NCBI GenBank assembly: GCA_910586195.1
Contig: CAJUHO010000001.1
Coordinates: forward strand, 51,882-115,881
Length of the DNA stretch: 64,000 nucleotides
Direction of reading: 5' to 3'
Source of the DNA: an uncultured Bacilli bacterium
Lineage (GTDB): Bacteria; Bacillota_I; Bacilli_A; RF39; UBA660
This document shows, piece after piece, positions 60,336 to 64,000 of the stretch. Each line of letters starts with the position of its first letter. Positions within the stretch are counted from its first letter, which is position 1. The notes beneath the pieces were generated by a model. It did no database searches. It saw only the letters and a list, made by a program, of their open reading frames with translations, and was not told the DNA's origin. The position numbers and the translations under genes were made by a program.

Positions 60336-61502
60336 TTAGTCTAACATTTCTAGGACACTAATTCCTATTTCAGGTAATTCTACATCAAAATTATCAGCAA
60401 TAGTAGCCCCAATATTTGCTAATGTATTAAATTCGCTTAAACGCTTGGGTTCTAAAAAACTACGACTATAAAGAATCACTGGAACATTTTCTCTGGTGTG
60501 ATCGTTGCCAGTAAAAGTAGGATCATTTCCATGGTCTGCTGTAATAATTAATAAATCATCTGTTTCAAGCTTATTTAAAATCATCGGAATCTCAACATCT
60601 AATTCCTCAATTGCCCTAGCATAACCGTCTACATCTCTTGTATGACCATATAAACTATCAAAATCGCTTAAGTTAATCATACATAAACCAGTAAAACTCT
60701 TATCCATAATATCTGTTAATTTATTTAGCCCCTCTATATTAGATGTAGCTTTAATATTTTTATTAATTCCTTCTCCATCAAAAATATCATTTACTTTTCC
60801 AATAGCAATAACATTATAATTATTCTCCACTAAACAATCTAAAACTGTCTTTTTAGGAGGTTTTAAAGCATAATCTTTTCTACCAGTTTGATTTAGCTTA
60901 TATACGCCGTTTTGTCCTACAAATGGGCGTGCAATAACTCTCCCTACCCTCCAGTCCTCTTTTAACGTAATTGCCCGAATTTTCTCACAATATTCATATA
61001 ATTTTGATACAGGAACAATATCCTCATGTGCTGCAACTTGTAAGTCAGAGTCTGCAGAAGTATAAATAATTAAAGACCCATAATTTAATTGTCTATCTCC
61101 TAATTCATTAATAATAGAATCATCATTACAGCACTTGTTTCCTATAATCCTTCTACCAGTTACTTCTTCAATTCCTGCTAAAATTTCTGTAGGAAAACCA
61201 CTATTAAATGTTTTAAAGGGAATATTATTAGTAATACCCATCATTTCATAGTGACCATTTAACGTATCCTTCCCTGCATTATTAGGCTTTGCTATTGTAT
61301 AATAAGCATCCACTTTGGGATTATCTTGCATATTAAGTGTATCTAAAAAACCAATTTTCTTTAAATTAGGAATAAATAAATCACTTTTTTCTTTAATATG
61401 ACCTAATGTATTGGCACCAGCATCACCATAATTAGCAGCATCTTCTGCTTCCCCTACTCCCAAAGAATCTAAAATTATCAAAAATACTCTTTTAAATTTC
61501 AT
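60336..61502 (-). CDS. deoB: Phosphopentomutase
   Basis: 388 codons. Alkaline-phosphatase fold with two Mn sites: ILDSLGVGEAEDAANYGDAGANTLGHI (Asp), DTLNGHYEMMG, and ADHGNDPTFTGNDHTRE (Asp-His, His). Interconverts ribose/deoxyribose 1- and 5-phosphates in nucleoside salvage. Its start overlaps the xerD stop by 4 bases, the same pair as Bacillus ripX-drm. Confidence 0.97.
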   Translation of the reverse strand: MKFKRVFLIILDSLGVGEAEDAANYGDAGANTLGHIKEKSDLFIPNLKKIGFLDTLNMQDNPKVDAYYTIAKPNNAGKDTLNGHYEMMGITNNIPFKTFNSGFPTEILAGIEEVTGRRIIGNKCCNDDSIINELGDRQLNYGSLIIYTSADSDLQVAAHEDIVPVSKLYEYCEKIRAITLKEDWRVGRVIARPFVGQNGVYKLNQTGRKDYALKPPKKTVLDCLVENNYNVIAIGKVNDIFDGEGINKNIKATSNIEGLNKLTDIMDKSFTGLCMINLSDFDSLYGHTRDVDGYARAIEELDVEIPMILNKLETDDLLIITADHGNDPTFTGNDHTRENVPVILYSRSFLEPKRLSEFNTLANIGATIADNFDVELPEIGISVLEMLD

Positions 61503-62407
61503 AACTTATTCTCCTTTTCTTTATGGTTACGAGGATGATATTGTTGATAATCTTTCCGCACCTTATCATCTGCTACATGTGTATATATTTTAGTAGTAGA
61601 AACATCAGAATGCCCAAGAAACTCTTGAATTGATCTTAAATCTGCTCCCCTATTTAAAAGATGAGTAGCAAAGGAATGTCGTAGTGTGTGAGGCGATACA
61701 TTAGGATTTAATCCTTTATCTAACAATATCTTTTTCAATATCTTAAAAAAACCTTGCCTTGATATTCCCTCTCCATGATTATTCAAAAACATATAATCAG
61801 TTGTTTTACCCTGTAGTAAATCTTTTCTATGCTCTAAATAAAGCTTTACATAATAAATACTATACTCTCCTAAAGGAATGATTCTCTCTTTGCGTCCTTT
61901 TCCCATCACTCTAATAATACAGGCAGAATAATCAAAATCAAAAACCTTTAAATTTATCAACTCTGAAATGCGTAATCCTGTTCCATATAACAATTCTAGC
62001 ATAGCTTTGTTACGATAGTCAAATGCCGTTATTAAATTAATATCTAATAAACAGTCAATATCCTCCACATTTAAAGTTTTAGGAATCAATCTTCTAAGTT
62101 TAGGCCTACGAATGGCTACTGCTACATCATGAGTAATAATATTAGTTTTACTTAAATATGAAAAAAAGCTTTTAATAGTTGTTAATTTATGTGCAATAGT
62201 AGAGTCCTTTTTTCCTGAATTAATTTCATACTTTAAATAATTTTCTATATCTGAAGTATTGATATTTTCTACAGAAAGACCACTGTCCTCAAAATACTTG
62301 AAAAAAATTTCTAAATCTGTATGATAGGCTGTAATGGTATTTTCTGTTAATCCTTTTTCAAAGGTACAATAATTAATAAAGTCATCAATTGCATCTTTCA
62401 TCTTCAT
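61499..62407 (-). CDS. xerD: Tyrosine recombinase XerD
   Basis: 302 codons from ATG 62407, behind GGTGAG. SAM-like core-binding N-terminal domain (residues 1-90) and catalytic domain with the R-K-H-R-H-Y set: LYGTGLRISELI (Arg), GKGRKERIIP (Lys), SPHTLRHSFATHLLNRGAD (His, Arg), EFLGHSDVSTTKIYTHV (His, Tyr). Resolves chromosome dimers at dif with XerC. It is a host gene (deoB neighbour), yet lies 1.5 kb from the dif array it presumably built. Confidence 0.96.
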   Translation of the reverse strand: MKMKDAIDDFINYCTFEKGLTENTITAYHTDLEIFFKYFEDSGLSVENINTSDIENYLKYEINSGKKDSTIAHKLTTIKSFFSYLSKTNIITHDVAVAIRRPKLRRLIPKTLNVEDIDCLLDINLITAFDYRNKAMLELLYGTGLRISELINLKVFDFDYSACIIRVMGKGRKERIIPLGEYSIYYVKLYLEHRKDLLQGKTTDYMFLNNHGEGISRQGFFKILKKILLDKGLNPNVSPHTLRHSFATHLLNRGADLRSIQEFLGHSDVSTTKIYTHVADDKVRKDYQQYHPRNHKEKENKL

Positions 62408-62462
62408 TTCACTCACCACTTACTATTATTATATTAAAAATTTTATCATTTTACAAATAAAG

Positions 62463-62508
62463 AAAACTACTTATATTGAATAAACATATCAATAAAAAGT
62501 AGTTTTTA
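62463..62508 (-). terminator. Long hairpin upstream of xerD
   Basis: AAAACTACTT (from 62463) pairs with AAGTAGTTTT (about 62498-62507), with an inner TATTGA/TCAATA stem. On the minus strand it is followed by TTTTCTTTATTT and ends the small broken ORF next to it. Confidence 0.6.
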
Positions 62509-62512
62509 AATA

Positions 62513-62629
62513 TTAGGATACTATTTGAGCAATTCTATCTAATTCTTGTAAAGTTTTTAATGTTAAACCATCTATTCTGCTGTTTTTAAATTTTTTGGTA
62601 GTACTTTAATTTATTTCTGATAAATTCAT
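62513..62629 (-). pseudogene. Tiny ORF with an in-frame stop
   Basis: GGGGGAC site, then MNLSEIN, TAA, and in the same frame STTKKFKNSRIDGLTLKTLQ-type sequence to TAA at 62513, with a terminator following. It looks like a 38-residue protein gene with one nonsense mutation. Family unknown. It fills most of the xerD-rarA gap. Confidence 0.4.
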
Positions 62630-62717
62630 AACTGTCCCCCTTTAATTAAGGAACTGTTATGTATCTTTTTGTTTTCAAAGTCAATAATTTCATGATAAGA
62701 TAATGATGGTGATAGAA

Positions 62718-63935
62718 ATGGAAAAACCTTTGGCATTAAAAATGGCACCTAATTCTACAAAAGAGGTGTTGGGTCAAACACATCTTCTAGGTAAAGATAA
62801 AATTCTAACCAATTTAGTCAAAAATAAAAAAGTATTTTCTATGATTTTATATGGAAAACCAGGGATTGGAAAAACTTCCATTGCAAATGCCATTGTAAAA
62901 GACTTAAATGTAAGGTTCCGTTTTTTAAATGCTACTATTAATAATAAAAAAGATTTTGATATTGTAATAGAAGAAGCGAAACTATATGATGGTCTTATCC
63001 TAATTATGGATGAAATTCATAGACTAAATAAAGACAAACAGGATTTATTATTACCGCAATTAGAAAGTGGTTTAATTACATTAATTGGTATGACAACTTC
63101 TAATCCTTATCATGCAATAAATCCAGCCATTCGTAGTAGATGTCAATTATTTGAATTACAGGAATTAGAAACAGAGGATATTCTAAAGGGATTGAAAAGA
63201 GCTCTAAAACACCCAGATTTAAAGGGAATAAAGATAGATAAACAAACATTAGAGTATATTGCAAGGCTTGCGGGAAGTGATTTACGTTTTGCTTATAATC
63301 TGCTAGAAATTGCCTATTACTCTACAGATGATAAGAATATTACAGTAGAAAAAGTTAAAAGGATTAACGCTAAACCTGTATTCTTTCACGATAAGGGTGA
63401 TGATGGTTACTATGATGTCTTAAGTGCCTTTCAAAAATCCATACGTGGTAGTGATGTAGATGCTGCCCTTCACTATTTAGGAAGATTAATTATAGCAGGA
63501 GATTTAGATAGTATTTATCGTCGAATGACTGTAATTGCTTATGAAGATATTGGTCTGGCTAATCCCAATATTGGACCTAAAGTAGAAGCAGCAATTCGAG
63601 CATCAGAGCGTGTTGGATTACCCGAGGCTAGAATTCCACTTGCAACTATTATAGTAGAAATGGCGTTATCTCCAAAATCTAACACAGCCCATATTGCACT
63701 AGATGCTGCTATTTCTGATATCGAATCTGGAAGTACAGGAAATGTGCCGAATCATATAAAAACTACTTCTCAAGACTATAAATATCCACATAATTATCCA
63801 GGAAGTTTTGTAAAACAAGAGTACTTGCCAGATAAAATCAAAGATAAAAAATATTATTATCCTAAGAATATTGGGTATGAAACCAATATCAAACAAGTTT
63901 ATGATAAATTAGAAAAATTAAAGAAAGAGTTCTAA
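62718..63935 (+). CDS. rarA: Replication-associated recombination protein A (MgsA/RarA AAA ATPase)
   Basis: 405 codons from ATG 62718, behind GGTGAT. Walker A YGKPGIGKTSIAN, Walker B ILIMDEIHRLNK, sensor 1 LIGMTTSNP, Arg finger in AIRSRCQLFEL, then the tetramerisation domain (DALHYLGRLIIAGDLDSIYRRM, AYEDIGLANP, VGLPEARIPLATIIVEMALSPKSN). Clamp-loader-like enzyme acting at stalled forks. In the family GxTTENP is usual; TSNP here is a small change. Confidence 0.95.
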   Translation: MEKPLALKMAPNSTKEVLGQTHLLGKDKILTNLVKNKKVFSMILYGKPGIGKTSIANAIVKDLNVRFRFLNATINNKKDFDIVIEEAKLYDGLILIMDEIHRLNKDKQDLLLPQLESGLITLIGMTTSNPYHAINPAIRSRCQLFELQELETEDILKGLKRALKHPDLKGIKIDKQTLEYIARLAGSDLRFAYNLLEIAYYSTDDKNITVEKVKRINAKPVFFHDKGDDGYYDVLSAFQKSIRGSDVDAALHYLGRLIIAGDLDSIYRRMTVIAYEDIGLANPNIGPKVEAAIRASERVGLPEARIPLATIIVEMALSPKSNTAHIALDAAISDIESGSTGNVPNHIKTTSQDYKYPHNYPGSFVKQEYLPDKIKDKKYYYPKNIGYETNIKQVYDKLEKLKKEF

Positions 63936-63947
63936 CTACTCTTTCTT
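63921..63947 (+). terminator. Terminator of rarA
   Basis: AAGAAAGAGT (63921-63930)/ACTCTTTCTT (63938-63947), 10 bp, overlapping the stop codon. Confidence 0.65.
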
Positions 63948-63965
63948 CCTAAATTGAAATTTCAA

Positions 63966-63989
63966 CCGCACCATCAGGTGCGGCTTTTT
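63966..63989 (+). terminator. Second, GC-rich terminator
   Basis: CCGCACC (63966-63972), loop ATCA, GGTGCGG (63977-63983), then CTTTTT. Tandem with the previous hairpin, or the end of a gene starting beyond the window. Confidence 0.7.
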
Positions 63990-64000
63990 GATACAATAAA

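Noticed and set aside
61499..62407. The tyrosine recombinase as a phage integrase
   Set aside because: It overlaps deoB exactly as Bacillus xerD does, and has XerD length and motifs. It is the host recombinase, although the phages probably use it.

Overview
The window is AT-rich chromosomal DNA from an endospore-forming member of the Bacillota, probably a Bacilli- or Erysipelotrichia-like lineage. The evidence is the spore genes gpr, spoIIP, spoIVB, spoIIM and ylbD, and Bacillus-like gene orders (gpr-spoIIP, ylbD-ylbE-ylbF-rsmD, hrcA-grpE-dnaK-dnaJ with CIRCE, rnhC-cvpA-trxA, nusB-xseA-xseB-spoIVB, xerD-deoB). TGA is used as a stop and TGG as Trp, so the genetic code is standard. Many genes have a GGTGATA-type ribosome binding site. 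The species cannot be named from sequence alone.

Layout: 0-9.4 kb holds the ileS 3' end, a putative zinc protease, a HEAT-like protein with a GT2 glycosyltransferase, a secreted transglutaminase-like protein, rpsT, gpr and spoIIP. 9.5-23.4 kb holds parE-parC, a dead P-loop gene, the ylb cluster, rsmD, a pilin-like peptide, and the heat-shock operon with pepF between dnaK and dnaJ. 23.4-27 kb is a decaying accessory patch with two small HTH genes, exported-protein remnants and direct repeats. 27-45.4 kb is mostly core: rnhC, cvpA, trxA, yigZ, a frameshifted HD-HAD gene, a pgeF-like gene, an alanine T-box operon (two P-loop kinases plus alaS), holA, nusB, xseAB, spoIVB, a DUF421 gene and spoIIM. 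45.4-49.1 kb holds hypothetical genes and mnmA. 60-64 kb holds a DUF1540 gene, deoB, xerD and rarA.

The exciting part is 49,085-59,960. Two complete, closely related filamentous-phage (inovirus) genomes of about 5.17 and 5.16 kb lie head to head at what looks like the chromosome's own XerCD dif site. Each carries a repressor, a class II tRNA-like RNA, a small possible ssDNA-binding protein, a major coat protein followed by a terminator, a Zot/pI-type ATPase, minor coat and adsorption proteins, and a rep gene whose stop codon touches a dif half-site. The structural modules are nearly identical, but the rep modules are unrelated. Phage A has a pMV158-plasmid-type Rep with its own TACTACGAC nick hairpin. 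Phage B has a phiX174-type YxxKY Rep that is frameshifted. Phage A carries the XerC-type arm of dif and phage B the XerD-type arm, which explains why they are inserted in opposite orientations and why a full dif remains between them. A 533-bp direct repeat of the B rep gene marks a third, mostly deleted integration. The repressors and operators differ, so the two phages should be heteroimmune. No phage integrase is present. The host xerD gene lies 1.5 kb away, between its usual neighbour deoB and rarA.
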